Origin: Lysobacterales bacterium
GTDB lineage: Bacteria; Pseudomonadota; Gammaproteobacteria; Xanthomonadales; Xanthomonadaceae
Reading direction: 5' to 3'
DNA: 64,000 bases
NCBI GenBank assembly: GCA_014946745.1
Contig: JADCRD010000002.1
Span: 744,001-808,000, forward strand
Shown: positions 17,751 through 30,055 of the stretch, in pieces
Layout: every line of letters begins with the position of its first letter
How positions within the stretch are numbered: the stretch's first letter is position 1
The notes under the pieces: generated by a model
What the model was told of the DNA's origin: nothing
What the model saw: only the letters and a program-made list of their open reading frames with translations
The model's database searches: none
Made by a program: the position numbers and the translations under genes

Positions 17751-20290
17751 GACGCGGCTCCTGCCGGGGCACGCTGGGCGAAGTTGCGCAGGGCCCCCAT
17801 GATCGACTGCCAGGCGCGATCAATGACCGTGCCTTCTTCAGCCATCACCACCTTGACCCGCCCGGCGTCCATCTCGCGGGCGAGCCATTCCAGGCTGTGT
17901 TCAGCGGCGCGCTGGCCGCGATGATTCACGAACAGCGCATTGCCGGTGACCGTGCTGAACCACGACATGCGTCGCCGCAGGGTGCCACCCTCGGGATTGG
18001 GGAACTCGAACCAGGTGCCGAAGGGCAGGTGACGGATGCGGTCGAACTGCGCGCGCTCGCCTTCCGACAGCGGCGCCTGGGCGGGCGCGCTGGGGGTCGC
18101 AGACTCGCTGCTGTCGGCGCTCTGGCCGAGCCGCACCCGCGACTTCAGCTTCATCGCCAGTTCGGTGCGGGTGTTGCCTTCACCCTGCGGTTCGGGCTCG
18201 TCATCGCTGGCCAAGAGACGCGCCGTGATCGCCGCGGCGTCACCGTCGTGATAGCCGACCTTGATCAAGGCGCGCTCGATGTCCTCGCGCAGCTGCCCCA
18301 GCACGGCCGGCGGCACCGCCTGGCCGCCGCCGATCTGGATGAGCTGTTCGGCGATGTCGAGCTGATCGCGGTAGAGCGGGGACTCCTCGCCACCGCGCAG
18401 CAGCGACAGCGCCAGCACGTCAGTCCAGGCCTGCTGCAGCAGGGTGGCGAGAAAGCGCGGCACGCGCTTGCCGGCGAGTCGATCGCCAATCGCCTGCTCG
18501 GCGCGGATCCGCGCCAGCTCGAGCTTCTCCTTGCCGCGCGCGGCTTCGACGTGACGGCGCTCGGCGACCTCGGCCTTGCGGGCCAGCGTCTGCATCTGCT
18601 GCTGCAGATCACCGACCAGGCTGTCGAACACCGCCGAGTCGCCCATGTAGTCGTGTGTGGCGCGCTCAACCACCACGTTGATTTTGTCGAGCAGGGCGCG
18701 ATCGGCTTCGTCTTCATCGAGCAGCCAGCTGGTGCCGGTCTCGGCGACCACGTTCAGCATCTGCCGCGCGGGGTGCTGACGACGGGTGAAGAAGCCCTTG
18801 TCGGCCAGCGCCACCCGCAGCATCGGCACCTGCAGCTTGGTCAAGAGGCTCGCCGCTGGGCTGGTCTGCTTGATGTCGCGCAGGATGTGCTCGTAGAGCA
18901 GGCTCATCAGCTCGATGGTGTCCGACTCCTCGGGGCCCAGGCTGGGGCTCATGCCGGGGGGCGTGACCTGGCGCAGCTGCGCCAGCAGATCCTGCTTCAG
19001 GTGGGTCAGCGAGCGCGCCGCCGGCTTGCCGTCCACCAGCACCGGTGCGGGTTCGCGGGTCTGCAGAAGAGCCAGCACCGCCTGGACGTCGTCGCGGGTC
19101 GCGACATGGGCGTTCGGCGGGGGTTTGGCCTGGGCACCGCCGAGCTTGCCGAGCAGGGCGCGACGACCCGCCAGCAGCTCGCGCAGCATGTCGAACATGC
19201 GGCCGTCCGCCGCACCGGCCTCGGCGCCGGCCGCGCCAGCGTCCATGGGCTCGGGGCTGGCTGTGCCCGGCCACGCGGTGTACGGACGCGGGCCGCTGGG
19301 CGCGGGTGAGAAGCCCGCCCCCAGGCCGGGCTCGTCGGGATCGCGAAAGGGCACGGTTTCCGGATGGAAACCCTCGCTCGGCACCGAGGCGCGCGCCGAC
19401 GGCGGCGCGGAAGAAGCCTCCCGCCCCGCTACGCCCTGCGGTGCCGGTGGCGATCCCACGGGCGCGACCGGCCGGGCAACCGCTGCGGCGCGCGCTTCGG
19501 CAGGCTTTGCCTCGGGCGAAGCTTTGGGCTCGCTGGACTTGGCCGCTGGCTCTGCCGAGGCGCGCGCGACAGGCTTGCGGTTTGGCGCAAAGCTCAAGTT
19601 GGGCAACACGCGCTCGCGCGCGAGGTAGCTGTTCAGCGCCTCGTACAGGGAGCCGATCAGGCCCATCACCTGGCGCTCGAACTGGCGATAGATCAGCAGC
19701 CGGTACTCGTTGTTCAGATCGAGCGTCGCAACCGCGGTGCGCAGAAAGGCGCAGAGCGCACGCGGGCCGACGGGCAGGCGCTCGGCTTCGAAAGCGGGGC
19801 GGCCGGCGACGACACCGAAGCGCTGGCCCAGCAGAAACAGAGGCAGACTGTGGCGCACTTCGGCGCGGCTCGCGATCTCGCCCAGCAGCATGTTCTGCTC
19901 AAGCTCGATATCGGCCACCAGGCTCAGTTCGCCGAAAGCCAGGCGGGCGTCGTTGCCCGCAAGCGGGCTGTTCTCGGGCGGGTCCTTGAGCGTCGCCAGC
20001 GCGCCTTCGAGCGCAATCAGAAATCGCGGCACCACATCGGCGCGACCGCGCTTGATCTCGCGCAGGGCCTCGAAGCAGGAGGCCTGGATATCGCCGCTGC
20101 GGGCCTGGTCGGCGAGCTTGAACAGCTGCTGCTCGGTCTCGTCGAGCGTGGCCTTGAGCCCGCGCTCGAGCTCATCGGAGCCGAACTTCAGCACGCCCTC
20201 CAGCAGCTGGCGCACGCGCCGCGACAAGGCCCGCTGGGAAAGACGGACGCTGTGGCTGGCGTCGACGCCCGAGAAGCCGGAACTCAGCAT
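17747..20290 (-). CDS. DUF1631-family protein
   Basis: An 847-residue soluble protein of the DUF1631 family, sometimes mislabelled thymidine phosphorylase. The N terminus (about 1-250) is helical, starting at RALSRRVRQLLEGVLKFGSD. A Pro/Ala/Glu-rich linker (about 260-390) includes many Ala-Pro runs. The conserved core then runs to the C terminus. The last 110 residues (IRHLPFGTWFEFPNPEGGTL ... WFSTVTGNALFVN ... LAREMDAGRVKVV) look like the PilZ-like beta-barrel known at the end of this family. The start is the ATG at 20290. Translation is coupled to the stand-alone PilZ gene by ATGA overlap. A c-di-GMP-related role is inferred from that and from the facing GGDEF-EAL gene. Confidence 0.85.
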   Translation of the reverse strand: MLSSGFSGVDASHSVRLSQRALSRRVRQLLEGVLKFGSDELERGLKATLDETEQQLFKLADQARSGDIQASCFEALREIKRGRADVVPRFLIALEGALATLKDPPENSPLAGNDARLAFGELSLVADIELEQNMLLGEIASRAEVRHSLPLFLLGQRFGVVAGRPAFEAERLPVGPRALCAFLRTAVATLDLNNEYRLLIYRQFERQVMGLIGSLYEALNSYLARERVLPNLSFAPNRKPVARASAEPAAKSSEPKASPEAKPAEARAAAVARPVAPVGSPPAPQGVAGREASSAPPSARASVPSEGFHPETVPFRDPDEPGLGAGFSPAPSGPRPYTAWPGTASPEPMDAGAAGAEAGAADGRMFDMLRELLAGRRALLGKLGGAQAKPPPNAHVATRDDVQAVLALLQTREPAPVLVDGKPAARSLTHLKQDLLAQLRQVTPPGMSPSLGPEESDTIELMSLLYEHILRDIKQTSPAASLLTKLQVPMLRVALADKGFFTRRQHPARQMLNVVAETGTSWLLDEDEADRALLDKINVVVERATHDYMGDSAVFDSLVGDLQQQMQTLARKAEVAERRHVEAARGKEKLELARIRAEQAIGDRLAGKRVPRFLATLLQQAWTDVLALSLLRGGEESPLYRDQLDIAEQLIQIGGGQAVPPAVLGQLREDIERALIKVGYHDGDAAAITARLLASDDEPEPQGEGNTRTELAMKLKSRVRLGQSADSSESATPSAPAQAPLSEGERAQFDRIRHLPFGTWFEFPNPEGGTLRRRMSWFSTVTGNALFVNHRGQRAAEHSLEWLAREMDAGRVKVVMAEEGTVIDRAWQSIMGALRNFAQRAPAGAAS

Positions 20291-23266
<2,976 letters not shown>

Positions 23267-23464
23267 GGACCTGAGCGGCATCGCAAGAGCACCGCTCGTC
23301 CCGGGCGCATCGGCCATCGGTTGCGTCGGGTTTGCTTCGGCTTCGGCTTCGGCGCTCTTGCCATTGCTCTTGCGGGCAGGAGCCCGCGCTCATCATTGGG
23401 GCCCCTGGGGAGCGGCGGGAGGCGGTCGATCCGCCCGCAGGGTTGGCCGCAGGGATGCGGCCAA

Positions 23465-23501
23465 GGTTTTCGACAGGCCAGGGAGGGCCTGTCCGAAAAC
23501 C
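23465..23501. repeat. Long stem-loop in repeat field
   Basis: The left arm GGTTTTCGACAGGCC (23465-23479) pairs with GGCCTGT-C-CGAAAACC (23486-23501), leaving one bulged C and a 6-base loop. It lies 200 bp after the peptidase stop. It could end transcription or be part of a dispersed repeat. Confidence 0.7.
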
Positions 23502-23574
23502 CCGACCGGCTCACGCGAACCCTCTGCGCAAGGATGCGCTTAAGGGCGCGGACGAGCAGGCCTTTCTTTTGGTT

Positions 23575-23602
23575 CCTTTTCTTTGGCCATGCAAAGAAAA
23601 GG
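23575..23602. repeat. AT-rich palindrome in repeat field
   Basis: CCTTTTCTTTG, a 6-base loop, then CAAAGAAAAGG: perfect 11-bp arms, unusually AT-rich for this genome. The flanks (CTTTCTTTTGGTT before and GGACTCGG after) resemble a dispersed repeat I associate with Xanthomonadaceae genomes. Confidence 0.7.
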
Positions 23603-23723
23603 GACTCGGGCCGGCCGCACGCGGGAATGGCCATGGATGGCCATGCTTTGGGAGCGCGGAAGGACGGACCGAAAGCTCTTGCTCTCCGCTTCCAGCGACG
23701 AAGCGACGAAGCGACGAAACAAG

Positions 23724-23937
23724 ACCGGGGCGAGTATCGAGCTTATGGTGGGTCAAGACCCACCCTATGGGCTTGGGGGACCGGGGCGAGTGTGGAGCTC
23801 ATGGTGGGTCAAGACCCACCCTATGAGATCGGAACACCGAGGCCGAAGCGGAGCTCATGGTGGGCAAGACCCACCCCATGAGATCGGAACACCGAGGCAA
23901 GAGCGAAGCTCAGGGTGGGTCAAGACCCACCCCACAT
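23724..23937. repeat. Four tandem copies of a 55-56 bp hairpin unit
   Basis: The palindrome GGTGGGTCAAGACCCACC occurs at 23747-23764, 23803-23820, 23859-23875 (one T missing) and 23914-23931. The spacing is 56, 56 and 55 bases. Flanking sequence is also repeated (GAGCTCAT before, ATGAGATCGGAACACCGAGG after copies 2 and 3). The array ends at the thrC stop codon. It may be a two-sided transcription barrier or a REP-type cluster. Confidence 0.9.
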
Positions 23938-25241
23938 CACGCGTGCGCGATGCCCCGGAGCGCCGCCTTGAGTGCAGCATCCTCCGCCGCCAGCGGCTGC
24001 GCCTGCGCCGGCCGCGCCAGCAGCGCCGCGAGCGCAGACGGCACTGGCACGACATGCCCGACCAGGGGCTCGACCACGCTCTCGAACTTGGCCGGGTGCG
24101 CAGTCGCCACCGCGATGAAGCGGCCTTCGTCTCCGGCCGCGCGCCGGTCCTCGATCACCGCGAACGCCGCAGCGGTGTGCGGGCAGAGGGTGTGGCCGTA
24201 GTGCGCTTCGGCCTCGCGGATGAGCTTCGACAGCCGCGCGTCGTCAATCGATCGGGCGCTGACGGCGGCGCGCAGGCCATCGATCTCCGGCAGCCAGTGG
24301 CGCAGTCGCTCCAGATTGCTGGGCGCGCCCACGTCCATCGCGTTCGCCAGGGTCGAGACGCTGGGCCCGGGCCGGTACTCGCCGCTGTCGATGAAGTCGG
24401 GCAGCACGCGGTTCGCGTTGGTCGCGAGCAGCACCTCGCCGATCGGCAGGCCCAGCCGCCGCGCCCACAGGCAGGCCAAAGCATTGCCGAGGTTGCCGGT
24501 GGGAATCACGTAGCGCGCGGGCTCGCCGTATCTGGCCGCGTGCGCCAGCGCCGAATGCGCGTAGTAGCTCATCTGCGGCAGCAGGCGGCCCAGGCTGATG
24601 CTGTTGGCGGAGGACAGCGGAATCGCCGAGCGCAGTTCAGGATCGGAGAAGGCCGCCTTCACCATGCGCTGGCAGTCGTCGAAGCTGCCCTGCACGCGGT
24701 AGGTGTGGATGTTGTCGCCGAAGCAGCTCAGCTGATGCGCCTGGCGCGGGCTGACGCGGCCGTCCGGATACAGCACCACCACGCGGAAACCCGGCCGCCG
24801 ATGGAAGGCCGCGGCCACCGCACCACCGGTGTCGCCCGAGGTCGCGACCAGGATGGTCAGCGGCTGCGCGCTGGACTCACGCGGCAGGCGGGCGAAGCAG
24901 GCGGCCAGAAAGCGGGCGCCCACGTCCTTGAAGGCCGCGGTGGGGCCATGGAACAGCTCCAGCACTTCGGTGCGCGGATCGTGGGTCGGCAGCACCGGCA
25001 CCGGGAAGTCCAGCGCCTCGGCGCAGATCGCCGGCAGCTCGGCTGCGAGTGCGTCCCCCGCGAAGAAGGGCGCGATGAGCGCGCTGGCGGTCTCGGCAAG
25101 GCTGAGCCCGGCCTGCGGCAGTGTCGGCAGCGAGGGGAATGCTTCGGGAACGAACAGTCCGCCGTCTTCCGCCAGACCCAGCGCGAGTGCGTTCGAAAGC
25201 GTCTGCGGCGCGCCGCCGCCGCGGGTGGAGATGAAGCGCAT
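23937..25241 (-). CDS. thrC: Threonine synthase
   Basis: A 434-residue PLP enzyme that converts O-phosphohomoserine to L-threonine. Visible motifs are RFISTRGGGAPQTLSNALA at the N terminus, the PLP lysine in FHGPTAAFKDVGARFLA (about residue 107), and the phosphate-binding VATSGDTGGAVAAAFH. The length fits the E. coli-type (class II) enzyme. I chose the ATG at 25241, 2 bases after the thrB stop; a TTG at 25247 would add two residues. It is the last gene of a thrA-thrB-thrC operon. The stop codon touches the tandem hairpin array. Confidence 0.96.
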   Translation of the reverse strand: MRFISTRGGGAPQTLSNALALGLAEDGGLFVPEAFPSLPTLPQAGLSLAETASALIAPFFAGDALAAELPAICAEALDFPVPVLPTHDPRTEVLELFHGPTAAFKDVGARFLAACFARLPRESSAQPLTILVATSGDTGGAVAAAFHRRPGFRVVVLYPDGRVSPRQAHQLSCFGDNIHTYRVQGSFDDCQRMVKAAFSDPELRSAIPLSSANSISLGRLLPQMSYYAHSALAHAARYGEPARYVIPTGNLGNALACLWARRLGLPIGEVLLATNANRVLPDFIDSGEYRPGPSVSTLANAMDVGAPSNLERLRHWLPEIDGLRAAVSARSIDDARLSKLIREAEAHYGHTLCPHTAAAFAVIEDRRAAGDEGRFIAVATAHPAKFESVVEPLVGHVVPVPSALAALLARPAQAQPLAAEDAALKAALRGIAHA

Positions 25242-25243
25242 GG

Positions 25244-26176
25244 TCAATCCTCCAGCAGGCGCGCACCCGGCGCGTCCAGCGGTGAGATGTAGATCTGGCT
25301 GTCGAGGTCATGGGCGGCGAAGGCCGCCCGCATGGCGTCCCCCGCGCGCTCGGCGGCCGCGTGGCCCAGGCACCAGGCGAACACGCTGGGGCCGGCGCCG
25401 GAGATGCTGGCGCCCAGCGCATCGGCCGCAAGTGCGGCCTGCTTGACGTCTTCGAAGCCGGGGATCAGCGCGGCGCGACGCGGTTCGACCAGTTCGTCGC
25501 GCAGGCCGGCGCGAATGAGTGCGAGATCGTTGCGGTAGAGGCCGGCCAGGAAGCGCGCGAGGTGGCCGTTCTGGGTCACGAACTCGTGCAGCGCGTAGGG
25601 CGTGGCGAGTGCGGCGCGCGCGCGACGCGTTTCCAGCACGCAGTCCGGATGCACCAGCACGGAATACACGCCGGTCGGCGTCGGCAGCTTCAGCGGCGGC
25701 GCGTCGCCGACCGTGAGCACGAGGCCGCCGAGCAGCATGGGTGCCACGTTGTCGCCGTGCCGGCCGCCGCTGGCCACGGCCTCGCCATCGAGCGCGCAGG
25801 CGTAGAGCGCGTCGACATCGAGCGGTGCTTCCAGCAGCGCATTGGCCGCGACCACCGCCGCCACGGCCGAGGCCGCCGAGCCGCCCATGCCCGAGCCGTA
25901 GGCGATGCCTTTGTCGATCACGACGTCCATCCCGAAGCCGGGCTGGGCGCGCTCGATCAGCGAGAGCAGGGCACGGCCGGCGGTGTTGTTCTCGGGTTCC
26001 GTGGGCAGTTCCACTTCTGAACCGCGGATCGCGCGGATGCGCACGCCGGGCTCGGCGCTGCGGGTCACCGTGACGGTGTCGCCGGCGCCTTCGATGACCA
26101 GGCCCAGCAGGTCGAAGCCAACGCCCACATTGCCGATGCTGGCGGGCGCAAAGGCCCGCGCCCTGTATCGACTCAC
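25244..26176 (-). CDS. thrB: Homoserine kinase (GHMP family)
   Basis: A 310-residue GHMP kinase that makes O-phosphohomoserine for ThrC. The N terminus [20 protein letters not shown] is typical of the family. The ATP loop is [20 protein letters not shown] (about 94-113), and the C-terminal [15 protein letters not shown] completes the fold. The start is a GTG at 26176 whose bases overlap the thrA stop (GTGA), which indicates translational coupling. The frame runs far upstream inside thrA, so the GTG is the sensible boundary. Confidence 0.95.
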   Translation of the reverse strand: MSRYRARAFAPASIGNVGVGFDLLGLVIEGAGDTVTVTRSAEPGVRIRAIRGSEVELPTEPENNTAGRALLSLIERAQPGFGMDVVIDKGIAYGSGMGGSAASAVAAVVAANALLEAPLDVDALYACALDGEAVASGGRHGDNVAPMLLGGLVLTVGDAPPLKLPTPTGVYSVLVHPDCVLETRRARAALATPYALHEFVTQNGHLARFLAGLYRNDLALIRAGLRDELVEPRRAALIPGFEDVKQAALAADALGASISGAGPSVFAWCLGHAAAERAGDAMRAAFAAHDLDSQIYISPLDAPGARLLED

Positions 26177-28644
26177 AGGCGGGTCCCCAGGCCCTGCGCC
26201 ACGCGCAGCAGGTCGGCGAACACGCCCGCAGCGGTGACCTCCGGGCCCGCGCCTGGGCCCTGCACGATCAGCGGGTTGCCGCTGTAGCGCGCGGTGCTGA
26301 ACTGGATCACGTTGTCGGTGGGCTTGAGATGCGCGAAGGCGTGGTCCTGGGGCAGCTCGACCAGGCCCACGGTGGCGGAGTCGGCATCCACATGGGCGAC
26401 GAAGCGCAGCACGCAGCCGCGCGCCCGAGCCGCCTGGAAGCGCGCCAGCATCGGCGCATCCAGCTCGGCCGCGCGCGCAAGGAAGTCCTCGCGGCTGATT
26501 TCCATCAGCGCCGGCGGCACCAGGCCGACGAGGTCGACATCGGCCAGCTCGATCTCGCGGCCCCATTCGCGCGAGAGGATCACCAGCTTGCGGGCGACAT
26601 CGAGGCCAGAGAGGTCGTCGCGCGGATCGGGCTCGGTGTAGCCGAGCTGGCGTGCTTCCAGCAGCAGTTCGGAGAAGGGCCGCGTGCCGTCGTAGGCGTT
26701 GAACAGGTAGGACAGGGTGCCCGAGAGGATGCCGTCGATCGCGCGCACCTCGTCGCCGGTGTCGATCAGGTCGCGCAGGGTCGAGATCACCGGCAGGCCG
26801 GCGCCGACCGTGGCCTCGTAGCGCCAGTGGCCGTGGCGTGCGGCTTCCCTCACACGGCGATAGAGCTCCAGCGGTGCGGCGCCGGCCTGCTTGTTGGGCG
26901 TGATGATGTGGATGCCCGCCGCCAGCCAGCGCGGATAGTGCGCGGCGACGGTGGCGCTGGCGCTGCAGTCGATGATCAGCGCATGCGGAAGGTGCGGTGC
27001 GCGCACGTGCTGGGTGAAGCGTTCAAAGTCGAAGTGCTCGGTGCTGGCTGCGTACTGGCCACGCCAGTCGGCCAGATCGAGGCCGCCGTCGGAGTGCAGC
27101 CAGCGCTGGCTGCCGGCGATGGCGCGCACGCGCAGATCGAGATTGTTCTGCTCGCGCAGCTTGGGCGCGACCGCGGCGAGCTGTTCGAGCAGGGTGGCGC
27201 CGACGTTGCCGGGGCCGATCACGCCGATGCTGACCGTCTGCGGCGACAGATAGAAGCCGGCATGCACGGCGCGCAGGGCGCGGGCCGCGTCGGCGTCGCG
27301 CACCGCCACCGAGATGTTGCGCTCGGTGCCGCCCTGGGCGATGGCGCGCACGTTCACTTCCGCCCGCGCCAGCTCGGAGAACAGGCGCGCGGCGATGCCG
27401 GTGTGGCCGCTCATGCCGTCGCCCACCGCCGCCAGCACGGCGATGCCGCGCTCGACGTCGACCGCCTGCAGCAGGCCGGCGTCCAGCTCGCGCGCGAACG
27501 CGCGCCGCAGCACTTCAGCCGCGCGCGCCGCATCGGCCTCGCGCACAACGCAGCAGATCGAATGCTCGGAGCTGGCCTGGGCGATCATCACCACCGACAC
27601 GCCGGCGTCGCGCAGCGCGCCGAACACGCGCTCGGCGGTGCCCGGCACGCCGATCATGCCGGTGCCTTCCACTTCGACGAGCGCCATCTCGCGGGCGATG
27701 GTCAGGCCCTTGACCGGGCCGGCGCCGTCCTCGTGCTCGGGGCCGATGCGCGTGCCCGCGCAGGCGGGATTGAAGGTGTTGCGCACGAAGACCGGGATAC
27801 CCGCTTCGAGTACCGGACCCATGGTGCGCGGGTGCACGACCTTGGCGCCGAAGTAGGCCAGCTCGAAGGCTTCGTCATAGCTCATGCGCGGCAGCAGGAT
27901 GGCCTCGGGCACCAGCCGCGGATCGGCGCTGAGCACGCCGTCGACATCGGTCCAGATGTGCAGCTCGGAGGCCGCGAACAGGCGCGCGAAAATGGCGCCG
28001 GAGTAGTCGCTGCCGTTGCGGCCGAGCGTGGTGATGCGGCCTTCCGTATCGCGCGCCACAAAGCCGGTGACGACCACGCGCGGCGCGCTGTGGCTGCCGC
28101 GCCAGGCCGCCAGCCGCTTGCCGGATTCGGCCCAGTCGACGACCGCACCCAAGGCCGAGGGGCTGATTACCAGCACCGATCGCGCATCCAGCCAGTCGAC
28201 GGTCTCGCCTTCGGCGCGCAGGCGCGCGGCCAGCAGCTGCGCCGACCAGACCTCGCCCAGACCCTGGACGTATTCCAGGAGATCCGCCGCCGGGTGACCG
28301 AGCAGGGCGACTGCACGCAGCAGGGCGCGCAGGTCTTGCCAGTCGCGCTCCAGCGGCGACAGCGCCGCATCGGCCGCGTCGCCGAGCAGGCCGCGCGCGG
28401 CCTCGCGGTGGCGTGCCGCCAGCGCATCCAGCTCGGCCTGAGCCTGCGCCGGATCGCGGCTGGCCGCATGCACCAGCCCGATCAGCGCATCGGTGACGCC
28501 GCCCATAGCCGAGACCACCGTGATCTGTGTGGTTTCGGTTCGACCTCGCAGCAGGCTCGCCACATGGGCGATGCGCTCCGCGGTCTTGAGGCTGGAACCT
28601 CCGAACTTGTGCGCCACACAGGTCTGCTGCTGGTCTACCGACAC
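26173..28644 (-). CDS. thrA: Bifunctional aspartokinase / homoserine dehydrogenase
   Basis: A fused enzyme of about 823 residues for the first and third steps from aspartate to threonine. The kinase part begins [20 protein letters not shown] and includes [19 protein letters not shown]. Two ACT-like regulatory segments sit at about 320-470 ([39 protein letters not shown]). The dehydrogenase part has [18 protein letters not shown], and the catalytic region [20 protein letters not shown] and [20 protein letters not shown]. Length matches the E. coli ThrA (820). I favour the GTG at 28644, with GGGGCGGA upstream; an ATG at 28683 adds 13 residues but has no ribosome site. Threonine feedback is expected from the ACT region. 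No leader-peptide attenuator was seen. Confidence 0.95.
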   Translation of the reverse strand: MSVDQQQTCVAHKFGGSSLKTAERIAHVASLLRGRTETTQITVVSAMGGVTDALIGLVHAASRDPAQAQAELDALAARHREAARGLLGDAADAALSPLERDWQDLRALLRAVALLGHPAADLLEYVQGLGEVWSAQLLAARLRAEGETVDWLDARSVLVISPSALGAVVDWAESGKRLAAWRGSHSAPRVVVTGFVARDTEGRITTLGRNGSDYSGAIFARLFAASELHIWTDVDGVLSADPRLVPEAILLPRMSYDEAFELAYFGAKVVHPRTMGPVLEAGIPVFVRNTFNPACAGTRIGPEHEDGAGPVKGLTIAREMALVEVEGTGMIGVPGTAERVFGALRDAGVSVVMIAQASSEHSICCVVREADAARAAEVLRRAFARELDAGLLQAVDVERGIAVLAAVGDGMSGHTGIAARLFSELARAEVNVRAIAQGGTERNISVAVRDADAARALRAVHAGFYLSPQTVSIGVIGPGNVGATLLEQLAAVAPKLREQNNLDLRVRAIAGSQRWLHSDGGLDLADWRGQYAASTEHFDFERFTQHVRAPHLPHALIIDCSASATVAAHYPRWLAAGIHIITPNKQAGAAPLELYRRVREAARHGHWRYEATVGAGLPVISTLRDLIDTGDEVRAIDGILSGTLSYLFNAYDGTRPFSELLLEARQLGYTEPDPRDDLSGLDVARKLVILSREWGREIELADVDLVGLVPPALMEISREDFLARAAELDAPMLARFQAARARGCVLRFVAHVDADSATVGLVELPQDHAFAHLKPTDNVIQFSTARYSGNPLIVQGPGAGPEVTAAGVFADLLRVAQGLGTRL

Positions 28645-28713
28645 GACGATCCGCCCCGTGAAATCCAAGTGGAGGGCGAGCATAGCAGCGGCTTCGCGGC
28701 CTGCCGCAACGCA

Positions 28714-29496
28714 TCAGGTCGCTTGTGCCCAGGTGGACTGGCGGTCCCTCGACTGAGAGTCATCGGCGCGCCGCAGCGGTGCGAACAGGGTGAGGCTCCA
28801 AGGCCGCTGCGCCAGCACCAGGCTCAGGCCGACGCGCTGAGCCGCGGGCAAGGACGCGTCCTGCGCCATCAGCCGATCGAATTCGGCAGCGAACTCTTCC
28901 AGACGACGCTGCAGCAGCAGGGCGGAGGCTGGAGAGACCATGCCGCTCAGCAACAGCAGGCGCTCGTGCTCGCTTTCGAAGCCGCGGCCGAAGTAGTCGG
29001 GCAGCAGGCGCTGCTGGAAGAAGCGTTGCATGGGGCCTTCGCGTCGCCAGCGGAAGTTGCGGGCGGTGCGCGTGCGTGCGCGATTGCCGGGCTGCAGCTC
29101 GATGATGCCGAGCCGATCCAGGCGCGTCAGCAGCAGAATCCACTCCGGCTCGCTGAAACGGTAGCGCGCCATCACCTCGTCGCTGCGCCACCGGTTCAGC
29201 ACGAGATACAAGGCAAGCAGCAGCGCAGGATCGTCGACCAGGGCCTGCTCCTGCGCGGCGCTCAACTCCGCCAGCGGCGGCGCGCCGCGCTGGGCTTCCT
29301 CGGCCAGCTCGGGCAGGCCGATCTGCAGCACACCACAGATCTGCTCCAGACGCTCCAGCGTGAGCGAACGTTTGGACAGCATCCGCTTCACAGTGGGCTC
29401 GCTGATGCCGAGCCGCACAGCCAGGGCGGCATAGGTCAAGCCCTGGACCTTCAGCAGGCGCTTCAGGGCATCCACAAGTTCGCAGCGCAGGGCCAT
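28714..29496 (-). CDS. Helix-turn-helix transcriptional regulator, paralogue 2
   Basis: A 260-residue regulator with the same layout as the protein at 9818-10597. It has an XRE-like helix-turn-helix (ALKRLLKVQGLTYAALAVRL, then GISEPTVKRMLSKRSL), a middle region with LLTRLDRLGIIELQPGNRAR, NFRWRREGP, and a C-terminal LAQRPWSLTLFAPLR. Shared blocks with the first copy include 'DALKR', 'LDRLG', 'IELQP', 'FRWR' and 'RPW'. The start is the ATG at 29496; the frame extends to 29571. The gene lies 69 bp upstream of thrA in the same direction, so it may share the thr transcript. A small inverted repeat (29512-29530) just upstream is a candidate autoregulatory operator. Targets unknown. Confidence 0.8.
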   Translation of the reverse strand: MALRCELVDALKRLLKVQGLTYAALAVRLGISEPTVKRMLSKRSLTLERLEQICGVLQIGLPELAEEAQRGAPPLAELSAAQEQALVDDPALLLALYLVLNRWRSDEVMARYRFSEPEWILLLTRLDRLGIIELQPGNRARTRTARNFRWRREGPMQRFFQQRLLPDYFGRGFESEHERLLLLSGMVSPASALLLQRRLEEFAAEFDRLMAQDASLPAAQRVGLSLVLAQRPWSLTLFAPLRRADDSQSRDRQSTWAQAT

Positions 29497-29511
29497 GGGA
29501 TTCCGCCTTCG

Positions 29512-29530
29512 AGTATCACTCGACGATACT
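29512..29530. promoter_or_regulatory. Candidate operator between regulator and secreted-protein gene
   Basis: AGTATC, seven bases, GATACT: a short inverted repeat in the 124 bp between the divergent HTH-regulator and small secreted-protein genes. It is 16 bp upstream of the regulator start. It could serve either gene. Evidence is the symmetry and position only. Confidence 0.4.
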
Positions 29531-29620
29531 TCAAGACGAGGCTTTCGCGCCGTAGTCGATTTTTGTTGCACTCATGCGGGCCCGGGCGGAGCCTGCCGCC
29601 TCCCGCTGCAGGAGTCCACC

Positions 29621-30055
29621 ATGTCGCCCGATCGCATCTCACCCCGCTCTGCTTTGCGCCTCGTCAGCACCGCACTGCTCGCCGCGCTCCTGCCGTTCGC
29701 GGCGTCCGCGCAAAGCGAGGCCAGTCGCGCGTCCACGCGCCTCTCCGGGAGCGTCCTGGTCCTGCCGCGCGCGAGCGTCGATCTGCTCAGCGCCGGCGGC
29801 GAGTTCAGTGTCGCGGTACTGCGCCCAGTCGGCGGCAGCGTCGAAGTCGTGCTGCTCGGCGCCGCCGATGGCGCCCGGCTCAGCTTCACCGTCGGTCGCG
29901 AAGCGCTTGAAGCCAGCGGCGTGGCGGTAGGCATGAGCCTCTACGCCAGCGCCGTGGTCGGCGGCCATTTGCTCTGGGCGGGCTCCGAAGCCGTCGCCTT
30001 CGTTGCTGACGAAAGCCTCGCGCCGCACGTCCACCGCACGGAGCTGCGGCGATGA
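29621..30055 (+). CDS. Small exported protein of unknown function
   Basis: A 144-residue protein with a clear Sec signal peptide (RLVSTALLAALLPFAASAQS, cleavage after ASA near residue 30). The mature part of about 114 residues is beta-rich with repeated short hydrophobic strands (GSVLVLPRASVDLL, FSVAVLRPVGGSVEVVLLGA). No named domain was recognised. A strong ribosome site (AGGAG) sits 8 bases before the ATG at 29621. Its stop overlaps the start of the DUF2145 gene by 4 bases, so the two are probably one functional unit in the periplasm. Confidence 0.75.
   Translation: MSPDRISPRSALRLVSTALLAALLPFAASAQSEASRASTRLSGSVLVLPRASVDLLSAGGEFSVAVLRPVGGSVEVVLLGAADGARLSFTVGREALEASGVAVGMSLYASAVVGGHLLWAGSEAVAFVADESLAPHVHRTELRR

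Larger units (their letters stand above)
23267..23936. other. Gene-free repeat field between convergent genes
   Basis: This 670 bp stretch between the 3' ends of the peptidase and thrC holds at least three separate palindromic structures and no credible gene. The open frames here on both strands encode low-complexity peptides and run through the repeats. The individual structures are listed separately. Confidence 0.8.

Noticed and set aside
23321-23881. Several open frames in the repeat field
   Set aside because: They translate the tandem and palindromic repeats and differ between frames without any conserved motif.
26329-29910. Open frame of 1193 codons on the plus strand
   Set aside because: It lies opposite thrA and the HTH gene, shows no domain, and is a typical GC-rich antisense shadow.
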